This document shows positions 35,513 to 44,510 of a DNA stretch of 56,040 bases, piece by piece. The notes under the pieces were generated by a model. The model saw only the letters and a program-made list of their open reading frames with translations, was not told where the DNA came from and did no database searches. The first letter of the stretch is position 1. Each line of letters opens with the position of its first letter. The position numbers and the translations under genes were made by a program. Source of the DNA: a virus. The DNA lies in the IMG/VR virus record IMGVR_UViG_3300003937_000295, positions 1-56,040 of that record; one strand, given 5' to 3'.

Positions 35513-36404
35513 AAGCAATTTGAGATGATGTTGGAACTCGAAGTGGATCATTCGGAAATGTTGCTGGTCTTAAAACAGGGGGAACAGGAACTCCTGGAGG
35601 AAATATTGTAGTCCCTGGAATTCCTGGGTCACGGGTTTCTTGAGTAACTCTCAGAGTACGGTTTGCCATATTTTCTTGTCTAATAGTATATCTAGTATAT
35701 GCAAAATTAACCGTACATTTTAAGAGTTGAGATGCCTCATAACTAATTGGCATTGTAACAATACTAAGAGGAAATGCTTTGAAGAACTGATACTGCAATG
35801 CTTTAGTAGAAATGTCATCTGCATAATCTTTTTCAAACTTTGTAATGAATAAATTATCAGTTTGATATTGTTCGGGATATCTTACTTTATAAAAGTAATT
35901 TGGATCCTCTATACCAGGTCTGTCACCTGAACTATCAAATTGCTCTCCAACAATAAATGACATCCAGTTTTCAAAAATTTTAATAATAGTATAATCATGA
36001 TCTACCATGAATGTAAAATTTGCCGTTTGATCGTATGCTCTACGATATACATGTTTTTCAGTGACTCCAGTATAAGCATTATTCAGTTCATGTGTCATCA
36101 ATGAAGAACCAGGAAGTGCTGCTTCAGAACAAGATAACTCTAAAAGTTCTCTATTTTGATAATTAAAAGGTGTTCTCTTTTGCTCCGTCCAAGTTCTCAC
36201 CAACGGTGGTAGATCAAACTTACAAGCATACTGAGACGTAAGAGAAGGTCTAAGTAACTTACTCTTAATATCACTCAGTTTTCTTCTACGATTACTAGGA
36301 CCACCATCAGAAGTCCTTGGAGTATCCACAGTATTTTGTCTAGCAGGAACTGGAGAACCTGCAGGTGTTCTATTACTCAATGAACCGTTGTCTTCTACAG
36401 GCAT
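35511..36404 (-). CDS. gp54: Baseplate tail-tube initiator gp54
   Basis: A 297-residue protein. After a disordered N-terminus, LRPSLTSQYACKFDLPPLVR and the later ELSCSEAALPGSSLMTHEL ... FTFMVDHDYTIIKIFENWM show the tail-tube fold shared by gp19 and gp54. The position next to gp26 and opposite gp4/gp48/gp53 fits gp54, which starts the tail tube. The C-terminus is Pro-rich. It diverges from the gp4 gene, with only 35 bases between the two starts. Confidence 0.7.
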   Translation of the reverse strand: MPVEDNGSLSNRTPAGSPVPARQNTVDTPRTSDGGPSNRRRKLSDIKSKLLRPSLTSQYACKFDLPPLVRTWTEQKRTPFNYQNRELLELSCSEAALPGSSLMTHELNNAYTGVTEKHVYRRAYDQTANFTFMVDHDYTIIKIFENWMSFIVGEQFDSSGDRPGIEDPNYFYKVRYPEQYQTDNLFITKFEKDYADDISTKALQYQFFKAFPLSIVTMPISYEASQLLKCTVNFAYTRYTIRQENMANRTLRVTQETRDPGIPGTTIFPPGVPVPPVLRPATFPNDPLRVPTSSQIA

Positions 36405-36405
36405 C

Positions 36406-36413
36406 TATAAATA
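36406..36413 (+). promoter_or_regulatory. Late promoter (perfect TATAAATA)
   Basis: TATAAATA on the plus strand, 27-34 bases upstream of the gp4 ATG at 36440. It begins two bases after the start codon of the divergent gp54 gene. Confidence 0.75.
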
Positions 36414-36439
36414 CTATTTGACCCGATATATTATGTATA

Positions 36440-36886
36440 ATGGCAGGAACGATAAAAAGTCGTTATAAACCCGAATATCCAAGAAAATATAAAGGTGACC
36501 CTAATAATATCATATGTCGTAGTTCTTGGGAAAGAAAATTTTGTCGGTGGTGTGATCTGAATGAGAATATTTTAGAATGGGGTAGTGAAGAATTTTGCGT
36601 TCCATATCGTTCTCCTATTGATAAAAGAGTTCATCGTTACTTTCCAGACTTCATTATTAAGGTAAGAGAGCAGACTGGCGAAATAAAACGTTATGTTATT
36701 GAAGTGAAACCTAAGAAACAAACCCGACCACCAGTTCAAACAACTAAAAAAAGAACGAAAACATATATCAACGAAGTGAAAACATATGCTGTCAATGAAG
36801 CAAAGTGGAAAGCAGCAGACGAGTGGTGTAAAGATAGATTATTAGAGTTTAAAATTATTACAGAAGACCAACTAGGTATCAAGTAA
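36440..36886 (+). CDS. gp4: Head completion protein gp4
   Basis: A 148-residue protein. SWERKFCRWCDLN ... VLPF-type core VPYRSPIDKRVHRYFPDFIIKV followed by VIEVKPKKQ has the layout of a PD-(D/E)xK nuclease fold: FPDF and E-x-K. This matches T4 gp4 (also called gp50/gp65), required to complete DNA-filled heads. It is the first gene of the plus-strand late unit and overlaps the next gene (TAATG). Confidence 0.8.
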   Translation: MAGTIKSRYKPEYPRKYKGDPNNIICRSSWERKFCRWCDLNENILEWGSEEFCVPYRSPIDKRVHRYFPDFIIKVREQTGEIKRYVIEVKPKKQTRPPVQTTKKRTKTYINEVKTYAVNEAKWKAADEWCKDRLLEFKIITEDQLGIK

Positions 36887-37275
36887 TGGCAGAGGGTTTC
36901 GGTAAGGACATACAAACTTCTTCTAGCAAAGTGTCTCAACTCAGAAAAGCACTTGCAATTGAAGGTGCCGAAGATGCTGACCTTATAATGATGAATATTC
37001 TACAAATATTCAACGAAACTGACTTAATACCTGATGCTGGTAAGTTTTATACCTTTGTATATCAAGCAAAGACTCCAAAGTTAGAGTATGACGAACATCC
37101 TTTGGTTGCAGTAACTGAAGTCTTTAGATGGGGGTTCAAAGGATATAACTATCATTGGCGTCAAATAAGACAATATACTTGGGCAGAAGTTGTGGGTTCT
37201 CTACACATTGTAAGAGAAAACGAAGTGAGATACTTAAGTTCTTTACCTTATGGAAAAAAGAGGATAAATAACTAA
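36886..37275 (+). CDS. Conserved-position protein of unknown function (129 aa)
   Basis: A 129-residue protein between gp4 and gp48. It has no motif I recognise. The N-terminus is helical (SSSKVSQLRKALAIEGAEDADL) and the C-terminus is aromatic and basic (FRWGFKGYNYHWRQIRQYTWAEV). Its start overlaps the gp4 stop. A baseplate or head-tail role is inferred from the operon. Confidence 0.65.
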   Translation: MAEGFGKDIQTSSSKVSQLRKALAIEGAEDADLIMMNILQIFNETDLIPDAGKFYTFVYQAKTPKLEYDEHPLVAVTEVFRWGFKGYNYHWRQIRQYTWAEVVGSLHIVRENEVRYLSSLPYGKKRINN

Positions 37276-37288
37276 AAATGTATGTCTG

Positions 37289-38776
37289 ATGGCAGATCTG
37301 AATAGAACAAATTTAGTTTCTAAAACGTTTAGTTTAGAATTAAATACTGGTCAGACTAGAACAATAAGAAGAGGACAGGGACCGGGGAGACCTGTAACTA
37401 CTCCTATAACAGTAAGAGTTCCAAACATAACTACAGTATCTTCATATAATGTTGCCGAAGATGGCACAGTGAGTAATGTGGATTCGGTCGTTAGACAAGT
37501 AGTAACTGAAGAGCAATTTAATAATCTAGAACCTAGCAATAGATCATCCGAACAAGTTGCGACCCGTGGAGCTAGATCTGGGCGTACAATATATTATGCT
37601 ACACTTGCAACAAGAGATGGAGAAACGAACAAATATACATATACATCTGCTGTTGATAAAGTATTGCCCGAAGATACTGCAACACTTTTTAAACAAGATG
37701 TTGCTAAAGAAAATAAGGGAGAAACGAGTCAGTTTTCAACCGTCTCTGCTGCGACACAGCAAGCAATTACCAAAGAAGAAGGATTAAATACAGACGACCC
37801 AAGAAATAGAACAGGTTTGTCCCCCAGTATTCCATCCAACGTAGACACAGCACCACAAGAAATCTCTGCAGCAACAAGAATACAAGGAAAACCAATAAGA
37901 AGAAAATATCCAGATCTAAGATATCCAAAAGAAAGACACGTAACACAAGATTACATCCAGTTTAAAATGCTGGAGTATAAAGGTCTTAAATTTAAAAGGG
38001 GCACTCTAGGTGGTCTAACAAACCCACTTTCTGAGAGCAGAGAATTTGGAACGATAGAAGGTTCAGTGACTTTACCAATGCAGTCAAAAATTTCAGATGT
38101 CAATACTGTAAATTGGGGAGAGTCTGATATAAATCCTCTTCAGGCAGTTGGTCTTGGTCTTTTGGCTTCTGATGATGCTCTCAAAGGATTAGAAACACTA
38201 AAAGAAACTGTTACAAATAATACAGCTGGTGTTCTTAGTAATACGGTAAGTGCAGCAAAAATTCTTGCTTTCCAAGAAGCATTACAAGTCAAAGGTTTAT
38301 TAGCAAGAACGACTGGTGCAATTTTCAATCCAAACACTGAACTTTTATTCCGTGGTCCACAATTAAGACCTTTTGGATTTTCATTTTTCCTTGCAGCAAG
38401 AAGTCAATCAGAAGCATCTGAAATTAAACAAATTATTCGTTTCTTTAAACAAGGAATGTCAATTAAAGAATCATCGAACAATCTATTCCTTAAAACACCC
38501 AATGTGTTTAACATTAGATATGTATATGGAGCAACTGGACAAGATCATCCTGGATTAAATAGAATTAAAACCTGTGCTTTAAAATCTTGCAGTGTTGATT
38601 ATAATCCAGATAATACCTTTATGACATTTGAAGATGGAACAATGACCGCATACAGAATTACAATGCAGTTCCAAGAACTTCTACCAATCACTGAAAGTGA
38701 TTATCAGGGCACAGGTCCTCTAGCAAATCCAGATCAGGTAATTTTTGGACTTACTTCCGATTCAATAGGTTTCTAA
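37289..38776 (+). CDS. gp48: Baseplate tail-tube cap gp48
   Basis: A 495-residue protein. The second half (RYPKERHVTQDYIQFKMLEY ... SITLPMQ-like SVTLPMQSKISD ... FRGPQLRPFGFSFFLAARSQSEASEI ... FLKTPNVFNIRY) carries the pattern of the T4 gp48 tail-tube cap, and the order gp4-x-gp48-gp53 fits cyanomyoviruses. It is longer than T4 gp48 (364 residues); the extra length is the Thr/Arg/Gln-rich first 200 residues. gp48 sits on the baseplate and nucleates the tube. Confidence 0.8.
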   Translation: MADLNRTNLVSKTFSLELNTGQTRTIRRGQGPGRPVTTPITVRVPNITTVSSYNVAEDGTVSNVDSVVRQVVTEEQFNNLEPSNRSSEQVATRGARSGRTIYYATLATRDGETNKYTYTSAVDKVLPEDTATLFKQDVAKENKGETSQFSTVSAATQQAITKEEGLNTDDPRNRTGLSPSIPSNVDTAPQEISAATRIQGKPIRRKYPDLRYPKERHVTQDYIQFKMLEYKGLKFKRGTLGGLTNPLSESREFGTIEGSVTLPMQSKISDVNTVNWGESDINPLQAVGLGLLASDDALKGLETLKETVTNNTAGVLSNTVSAAKILAFQEALQVKGLLARTTGAIFNPNTELLFRGPQLRPFGFSFFLAARSQSEASEIKQIIRFFKQGMSIKESSNNLFLKTPNVFNIRYVYGATGQDHPGLNRIKTCALKSCSVDYNPDNTFMTFEDGTMTAYRITMQFQELLPITESDYQGTGPLANPDQVIFGLTSDSIGF

Positions 38777-38777
38777 A

Positions 38778-39791
38778 ATGGCAAGTTACTTCAGACAAGT
38801 TCCAAATTTTGAATACGTCAACAGACGAGCAGATAACAAGACAATATCTGATTATGTTACTGTCAAAAATTTATTTAAACGTGGAAAACTCCGTCCAGAC
38901 ATCTTTGAAAATTTAACTTTCTTCACCAAATATCAAATTATAGGTGATGAAAGACCAGATAATGTTGCTTTTAGTTTTTATAATGACTCTACCTTGGATT
39001 GGGTTGTTTTACTTGCTAATAATATCCTAAATCTTCAATCAGAATGGCCAACACCACAACTGGTATTTGATCAATTGATGCTTGATAAGTATGGCACTTA
39101 CGATAATTTATACAACGGAGTTTATGATTACGAAGTGAGTGAAGACGTTAAAAATACAGCAGGAACAGTTCTATTAAAGAAGGGAACTAAACTTCCAAAA
39201 AATTGGAATACCAATGGCAATTTCATTAAATTCAACAATAGTAAGATTAGTCAGATATTCTCTGGTGATGGTGTAATTCCATCAACTAAAGTGTCAGTAA
39301 CACCTAAAGTTGGTATTTTAAATCTCAAAGTTGGCAATGAAGTAGTCATTGAAAACGTTTCTGAGAATGAATACAATGGAAGATTTGTTGTCACTAGTGT
39401 AGTTACTGTTGGTAATGACAATATTGCTAGAGCATTTACATATGAATTAGCATCAACAGCAACAATAGCAAATCCAACATTAAGTTCCAATAATTCAGAA
39501 GAAGTTTTATTTAAGTCAGAAACTAGTGGCAATTCTTATTATTTTGAATACTATGATGATTCATTAGGTTATTATCAGATTATCCCAACAAGTTCTTTCA
39601 TCAGAGAAGTAACAAATTACCAACATGAAGAAAGACTTGAAGACGATAAGAGAAATATCTATATTCTAAAACCAGAATACTTGAATGTAATATTTAATGA
39701 CATTGAAGAAATTATGCCATACAAAAAAGGTGGAGATCAATACCTGACCCCCACCCTGAAAAAAGGCGATAATATTAGATTATACGAATAA
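38778..39791 (+). CDS. gp53: Baseplate wedge subunit gp53
   Basis: A 337-residue protein. The N-terminal 120 residues (FRQVPNFEYVNR ... YVTVKNLFKRGKLRPDIFEN ... YQIIGDERPDNVAFSFYNDSTLDWVVLLAN) match the base-plate wedge protein 53 family, including the DxVVLLxN block. A beta-rich insert follows (about 165-260) and then a conserved C-terminal EYLNVIFNDIEEIMPYKKGG. Its stop abuts the stop of gp32 on the opposite strand with no terminator between. Confidence 0.8.
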   Translation: MASYFRQVPNFEYVNRRADNKTISDYVTVKNLFKRGKLRPDIFENLTFFTKYQIIGDERPDNVAFSFYNDSTLDWVVLLANNILNLQSEWPTPQLVFDQLMLDKYGTYDNLYNGVYDYEVSEDVKNTAGTVLLKKGTKLPKNWNTNGNFIKFNNSKISQIFSGDGVIPSTKVSVTPKVGILNLKVGNEVVIENVSENEYNGRFVVTSVVTVGNDNIARAFTYELASTATIANPTLSSNNSEEVLFKSETSGNSYYFEYYDDSLGYYQIIPTSSFIREVTNYQHEERLEDDKRNIYILKPEYLNVIFNDIEEIMPYKKGGDQYLTPTLKKGDNIRLYE

Positions 39792-40790
39792 TTATTCTTC
39801 AGCCAGACGTTGGAAGTAAGACAGTGCATCATCTTCTTCAGAAGAGTTAGAAGGAGTGATATCAGGTGAATTGAAGTCCGAACCAGAACTAAGTGTGTTC
39901 AGTTCATTCTTCATTTCACTAGGAAGTTCAGACTTACTACGTTGATAAGATTTCTCCAGTTCTTGCATTACGTTCTCTTCACGGGTAGGAGTACTTTGCT
40001 CAAAACTAGAATACTGTTCTTCTTGTTCACGAACAGTAGATGGAGCAGACTTCTGACCTAGGACATACTTCAGACGCTTGTTCAGATCATCATAAGACTT
40101 GAACTGGTCTTCAGCAACGAGAGTGCTCAGAGAATACTCTTTCTTCCAAAGAGATTCCAGTGCATCATCATCGTCCAGGAGAGGTTTGACACGATCAAAC
40201 TCAGAAGAGTCATAGTTCCAATATCCTGCAACTTTCTTCAGTTTCAGTTTGAAATTAGCACCGCTCCAGAAATCAAAGGGGTTGATAGGTTCTTCATCTT
40301 CAAACTCAGGTTGCATAGCAGCAAGAATCTTGTCAAAGATTTTCTTACCAAACTTATACAAGAAGACACGACCTTCGTTCTCAGGATGAGCAGGGTCACG
40401 CACAACATAGATGTTTGTGTAATAAGACAGTTTACGCTTTTGTTTACGAACAGTCTCTTTATCTGCATCAATACCACTGTTCCACAGTTCACGGTTGTGT
40501 TCAGAAACAGGGTCTTTCTGTCCCAGAGTGGTCAGAGAGTTCTCAATATACCAACCACCAGGTCCTTGGAAGGCATGGGAATACATCTTCACCCAGGGAA
40601 GATCTTCACTATCAGGTGCGGGCAGGAAACGAATGACTGCATAACCATTGCCAGTCTTATCCATTTCAGGTTTCCAGAAACGCTCATCAGCGCCTCCACC
40701 GCCATTATTATTCATCTTTTCAACTTGCTTGACCAGTTTGTCGGTCAGAGAACCAAGTTGAGACTGTTTTTTAAGATTTGCAAAAGACAT
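39792..40790 (-). CDS. gp32: Single-stranded DNA-binding protein gp32
   Basis: The ATG at 40790 was chosen (332 residues) because MSFANLKKQSQLGSL is the normal LAST-like cooperative N-terminus; a longer frame would add a Lys/Thr/Gln stretch. The core is FWKPEMDKTGNGYAVIRFLPAP ... WVKMYSHAFQGPGGWYIENS ... NRELWNSG ... YYTNIYVV. The C-terminus is acidic (EEDDALSYFQRLAEE), as needed for partner binding. No Cys occurs in the whole protein, so the zinc site of T4 gp32 (one His, three Cys) is missing. It coats ssDNA in replication and recombination. Confidence 0.85.
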   Translation of the reverse strand: MSFANLKKQSQLGSLTDKLVKQVEKMNNNGGGGADERFWKPEMDKTGNGYAVIRFLPAPDSEDLPWVKMYSHAFQGPGGWYIENSLTTLGQKDPVSEHNRELWNSGIDADKETVRKQKRKLSYYTNIYVVRDPAHPENEGRVFLYKFGKKIFDKILAAMQPEFEDEEPINPFDFWSGANFKLKLKKVAGYWNYDSSEFDRVKPLLDDDDALESLWKKEYSLSTLVAEDQFKSYDDLNKRLKYVLGQKSAPSTVREQEEQYSSFEQSTPTREENVMQELEKSYQRSKSELPSEMKNELNTLSSGSDFNSPDITPSNSSEEDDALSYFQRLAEE

Positions 40791-40839
40791 TTGGATTATC
40801 TCGGTTTGTTTGGATTTGGTCTGTTTGGACTTCGTTATT

Positions 40840-41184
40840 CTACAGGTCTGTACCTGTTTTGTCAATCTGTTCACGCATATTTTCTAGAAGATTAGACATA
40901 TTCTTAAAGATGACGTTCATATCAATGTCAGGGGGTAACCCCATCATAGAAGCAGAATCGCACATTCTCTTTTTCATTTCCTTTGCTTCTGGGTCATCAG
41001 AGAGACTCATACGGGTGTAGAGAATTTTTTGCTTATTCAGCAAACGCTCTAACATTATAACATGATGTATTTTCTCTTCTTTGTTCATACGAGGAAAATC
41101 AAATACACTTTTGTAAACTTCCTCTTGAAGTTCAGAAATTTCAGTCATCTCTGCACGGACAACTTCTGAATCAAAAAAACTCAT
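40840..41184 (-). CDS. DUF1825-like protein between gp59 and gp32
   Basis: A 114-residue protein. It starts MSFFDSEVVRAEM, and with its helical middle and RILYTR-like segment KILYTRMSLSDDPEA it resembles the cyanobacterial DUF1825 family (start MAFFDSE). Its ATG overlaps the gp59 stop (ATGA). The position between gp59 and gp32 links it to replication or late transcription; gp33 itself is at 41838-42140. The family function is unknown. Confidence 0.6.
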   Translation of the reverse strand: MSFFDSEVVRAEMTEISELQEEVYKSVFDFPRMNKEEKIHHVIMLERLLNKQKILYTRMSLSDDPEAKEMKKRMCDSASMMGLPPDIDMNVIFKNMSNLLENMREQIDKTGTDL

Positions 41185-41780
41185 CTTTCCCCTAAAACTA
41201 CTTGCTTAAGAATTTTCTTAAAACGAAATACATCGGTATTTAGAAAAGGACCATATTTGGTCATTTTCATAGATGTCAGTTGCCACACTGGATCATCTAA
41301 TTTCTTGTCAAATTTTCTTTTATATCCAAGAATTCTATCTAATATAATCATTGTTTCCAAAGATATATTACCTCGAAGATACATCTTTAATATCATTGGA
41401 TGTCTAGAACCCTCTATATGAAATAAAGAATCAAAGTTTACATCAGTAAAAACTGATTCTACTTCTCCTTTAAAAATATAAGAGAGTGACTGAATTTTTT
41501 TCTGCCACTCTCTATAGTTACCTTCACCATTCCTAATAATCTCACCAATCCATAACGTCTGTGGGTCGCTACAGGTAATGAAATTAGAAACGAAAAAGTG
41601 CTCTACTTCTTTTTCTGTCTTTTGTCTTGATACTTTTTCAAACCAGAATCTATCCTTACGTTTGTAAAATGACTGGAGACTTGCTCTGGTTTTTTTATTG
41701 TACTTATGATAATCATATGTGCTCTTAGTGAAGTGATTCTTTAGAGCAAGATATGTTTTATAAGTTTCAAAAGGTGCCAT
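41181..41780 (-). CDS. gp59: Helicase loader gp59
   Basis: A 199-residue basic, helical protein. MAPFETYKTYLALKNHFT ... YDYHKYNKKTRASLQSFYKRKDRFWFEKVSRQ is the conserved N-terminus of the T4 gp59 loader, which places the gp41 helicase on forked DNA bound by gp32. It lies just upstream of the gp32 transcription unit, matching T4 gene neighbourhoods. Confidence 0.8.
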   Translation of the reverse strand: MAPFETYKTYLALKNHFTKSTYDYHKYNKKTRASLQSFYKRKDRFWFEKVSRQKTEKEVEHFFVSNFITCSDPQTLWIGEIIRNGEGNYREWQKKIQSLSYIFKGEVESVFTDVNFDSLFHIEGSRHPMILKMYLRGNISLETMIILDRILGYKRKFDKKLDDPVWQLTSMKMTKYGPFLNTDVFRFKKILKQVVLGER

Positions 41781-41837
41781 TATAAAAAAGGTAATCGCGT
41801 AAAATTTTTGCCGGAATTTTTTTCGACCAAAAATGGA

Positions 41838-42140
41838 TTAAAAGACCAATTTTGCTCTGGAGGTCCGCTTAAGAAAGTTTAACTCCATTGCTTGATACTT
41901 AATCTTTTCCTTCAATGGTTTTGATATTAGTTTTGGTACGGAGTCTAACTCAATATTATTTTGCTCGCAGAAGTGAACTATTGCATCAATATAATTCATA
42001 TTAGAATTATCACGAACAAGTTCTTCTATCTCTTGAGCAAAGCGAGACTTGCAAAAGAATTTACTTTCCAATACTTTTTCTAATTCATTCTCCATGGTCC
42101 CTAGAACTGTAATGTGCAAATTCTTATACTCAAGTCTCAT
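41838..42140 (-). CDS. gp33: Late transcription coactivator gp33
   Basis: The ATG at 42140 was chosen (100 residues). The segment FAQEIEELVRDNSNMNYIDAIVHFCEQNNIEL ... LISKPLKEKIKYQAMELNFLKR aligns with T4 gp33 (FIIEKMVEEF-x-MSYLEATTAFLEENSI ... IQSEAIDENLLRPS). gp33 links the late sigma gp55 and the sliding clamp to RNA polymerase at TATAAATA promoters, the type seen at several places here. The N-terminal 30 residues differ from T4. Confidence 0.7.
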   Translation of the reverse strand: MRLEYKNLHITVLGTMENELEKVLESKFFCKSRFAQEIEELVRDNSNMNYIDAIVHFCEQNNIELDSVPKLISKPLKEKIKYQAMELNFLKRTSRAKLVF

Positions 42141-42168
42141 AATATTATACAAATAATTTATCTTAATG

Positions 42169-42843
42169 TCAAGAATATTGTTTTAACTTATCATCTACAA
42201 ACTTCTTGATATATTGCGTAAGCAACTTAATATATTTTGCCTTATCATACTCTTCATAAACTTCTACCTCACCATTTTCACATGCCATAATAATCACAAA
42301 CTTTTTGACAGGAATATTAGTCAGTTCATGAAGCATACATGCATATGCACAGCACTGAACAAAATAACCATCAATCCATTCGCGTGGTTTAGGTTGCTTT
42401 GAAGTCTTGAAATCAATGATTGAAAGTTCTCCATCAAATTCAGCGATACAGTCAACCGTACCTGCAATACCTAAGTATTGACTGAAAAGAGAACCTTCTA
42501 ATACATGAATATTATTTATACGATTCAGAGTAGGTTTAGCAATCTTAAACAAATGCTCTGAAATAGGTTGTACTGTAGGCAGTTCTTTGTTTTTCAGATA
42601 ATACTCAGAAAGAGTATGCATATCTGTACCACGACTTGTTGCTTTACGAGTGATGTTATTGGCTTTTTCTTCACCAACTCTCTTACGCCATGCAGCAAAC
42701 TTTTCTTTATTAAAATGAGAAGTAACTGAAGTGATAGAAACTAACCTCTTTAGTCCATCTTCTCCTGGAACTTTATAATAACGAACCCCGTCAATGGTTT
42801 CGCGATCCAATGAAGGAATATTCAAATCAATATGGTTAAACAT
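42169..42843 (-). CDS. PD-(D/E)xK exonuclease-like protein
   Basis: A 224-residue protein; the ATG at 42843 overlaps the PhoH stop (TGATG). ATSRGTDMHTLSEYYL (a conserved His motif), YLGIAGTVDCIAEFDGELSIIDFKTSKQP (D ... DFK, the catalytic core) and FVQCCAYACM (Q-x3-Y) match the RecB-like/Cas4-like exonuclease fold common in T4-like cyanophages. It probably processes DNA ends during replication or recombination. Confidence 0.75.
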   Translation of the reverse strand: MFNHIDLNIPSLDRETIDGVRYYKVPGEDGLKRLVSITSVTSHFNKEKFAAWRKRVGEEKANNITRKATSRGTDMHTLSEYYLKNKELPTVQPISEHLFKIAKPTLNRINNIHVLEGSLFSQYLGIAGTVDCIAEFDGELSIIDFKTSKQPKPREWIDGYFVQCCAYACMLHELTNIPVKKFVIIMACENGEVEVYEEYDKAKYIKLLTQYIKKFVDDKLKQYS

Positions 42844-43592
42844 CAAAGACCTAATTCATTTTTTGCAACAAGGTATTCTTTACAGAGACCTGAACGGACA
42901 ATATCCTCAAGACCAAATTCAATAATATCAAATGATGGCATTACTCTTAAGATTTTCATAAAGTCAGCAATACCATTCTTTTCATTCTGTTTAGTAAGGT
43001 CAGATTGAGTGGCATCACCACAGAACATAATCTTAGTGTTCTCACCTACACGAGTAATAATACTATCAAGTTCGTGAAAGTTCAAGTTTTGGAACTCATC
43101 AACCAGGATGATAGCATTATCAAGTGTAGTGCCACGAATAAATGATGTGGACCAGAAAGAAATAGTTCCTTGAGTCTTCAAGTTGCCATAGAGCATTTCA
43201 AATGCACTATCGTCTGGCATTTCAAACATATACTTTACCATATTCTTATATGGAATCTGGTAAAGGGAAGACTTATCCTCATGATCACCAGGTAGGAAAC
43301 CAATCTCACGGGTAGCTACAAGGGACCTAACGATGTAGATCTTATCATAGGGACTACGATCACCCAGAACATCTTTAAGAGCGTTATAGAGGGTAATAAA
43401 AGTCTTTCCTGTTCCTGCTGCACCATATGCAACTAAGTTTTGATCCAGTTTATAGCAACGAAAAAGTTCTTCTTGGTTTTTCGTAAGAGGTTCAATCTTT
43501 TTTATATAATCAAGATTGATTGGTTTTTTTCTTTTCATATGTTTGTTACTCATCCCAAAAGGTACTGGATTATCTACTTTTTTACGTGGCAT
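42843..43592 (-). CDS. phoH: PhoH-like ATPase
   Basis: A 249-residue P-loop protein. Walker A GAAGTGKT is at residues 57-64 and Walker B AIILVDEFQN at about 162-171; VRSLVATREIGFLPGDHEDK and FCGDATQSDL are hallmark PhoH segments. Cyanophages often carry phoH; its role is unclear, and a link to phosphate stress or RNA metabolism has been proposed. It is translationally coupled to the exonuclease. Confidence 0.9.
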   Translation of the reverse strand: MPRKKVDNPVPFGMSNKHMKRKKPINLDYIKKIEPLTKNQEELFRCYKLDQNLVAYGAAGTGKTFITLYNALKDVLGDRSPYDKIYIVRSLVATREIGFLPGDHEDKSSLYQIPYKNMVKYMFEMPDDSAFEMLYGNLKTQGTISFWSTSFIRGTTLDNAIILVDEFQNLNFHELDSIITRVGENTKIMFCGDATQSDLTKQNEKNGIADFMKILRVMPSFDIIEFGLEDIVRSGLCKEYLVAKNELGL

Positions 43593-43596
43593 AAAA

Positions 43597-43839
43597 TCAG
43601 GTAATAGGCTTTACATTTGCTCCTGGCATCTTAGATGCCCTTGTTAGAACTTCATTCCAACCAGGTTTTTGTTTGATAAGTTTGTTAGCCCAATCTCCAA
43701 CCTCTCCAACATTCATTTGTGTTGGAAGAAGTGGTTTAAGAAGTGGATTCTCTTTCAGATATGGATCTTTCTCTGCCATATACATCCACTTCTCAAATAT
43801 TTCACCCGTTTCCGTATTTTCAAATCTGTAAGTTGGCAT
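43597..43839 (-). CDS. Small protein of unknown function (80 aa)
   Basis: An 80-residue protein beginning MPTYRFENTETGEIFEKWM, which is like the start of FmdB-type regulators (MPTYEY) but without the Cys zinc ribbon. The rest is Lys/Pro-rich with GWNEVLTRASKMPG at the end. It lies directly upstream of phoH on the same strand. Function unknown. Confidence 0.6.
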   Translation of the reverse strand: MPTYRFENTETGEIFEKWMYMAEKDPYLKENPLLKPLLPTQMNVGEVGDWANKLIKQKPGWNEVLTRASKMPGANVKPIT

Positions 43840-43865
43840 AGTTTAAATGAGTGTCATGTCAATAT

Positions 43866-44510
43866 TTAGGAAACCCATTCGAGAGCAGTAGCAACAACAG
43901 GAAACTGTTCACAGAAGATTTCTTTAGCAGAATTTGCAATATCCATATGCTCTTTCTGAGTTCCATTAGCAGAACGCAAATCGATATAATGAATCCATGA
44001 ACGAACTGATCCGGTCATGTACATTTTTGTTGGAACGGCCAGGGGAAGCACAAAACGGGCACACTCCTTCGCGACTCCTCGGTCAAGCATTTGCTTATAC
44101 AATGCCATAGAAGAATCAAACAGAGTCTGCATCTGGAGTTCCAGGTTCTGAAGATCAAATGCATCTAGATCGTCAATAGAGTTCTGGCGGTTCTTAGTAT
44201 CTTGCCGACGCAGAGCAGGCAGAGGAATCTTATCGAAACCTAACAAGGAAGAATCAGCATAGCGTTGCGAAAATTCTTGATATGTGAAAGAACGATGTCG
44301 GAGTACTTGAGCTGCGAGTCCTCTGGTAGTATAGATTTCCAGTGTCATAAATGCTTGCTCAAAGATAGACCAATGCTGATGCTTGATACAGTACTTCAAC
44401 AGTCCATCAAACTTTTCGTTATCTTGGTTCTTCGGATTACTTACTCTCGCACAATATGCCATGTGCTGTTCTGCATCAGGTGTTACTGATATAAGTTTTG
44501 CATTATTCAT
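43866..44510 (-). CDS. thyX: FAD-dependent thymidylate synthase ThyX
   Basis: The ATG at 44510 was chosen (214 residues) because MNNAKLISVTPDAEQHMAYCARVSN is the typical start. The ThyX signature RHR-x7-S is clear at about residue 69 (RHRSFTYQEFSQRY). ThyX makes dTMP from dUMP with FAD, NADPH and methylene-folate, supporting phage DNA synthesis. The start overlaps the stop of the upstream small gene by 8 bases. Confidence 0.9.
   Translation of the reverse strand: MNNAKLISVTPDAEQHMAYCARVSNPKNQDNEKFDGLLKYCIKHQHWSIFEQAFMTLEIYTTRGLAAQVLRHRSFTYQEFSQRYADSSLLGFDKIPLPALRRQDTKNRQNSIDDLDAFDLQNLELQMQTLFDSSMALYKQMLDRGVAKECARFVLPLAVPTKMYMTGSVRSWIHYIDLRSANGTQKEHMDIANSAKEIFCEQFPVVATALEWVS

Noticed and set aside
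42513-42520. Perfect TATAAATA on the minus strand inside the exonuclease gene
   Set aside because: It is about 360 bases from the next start (gp33), outside the 22-38 base spacing of the other sites, and in an AT-rich coding region; chance occurrence is likely.
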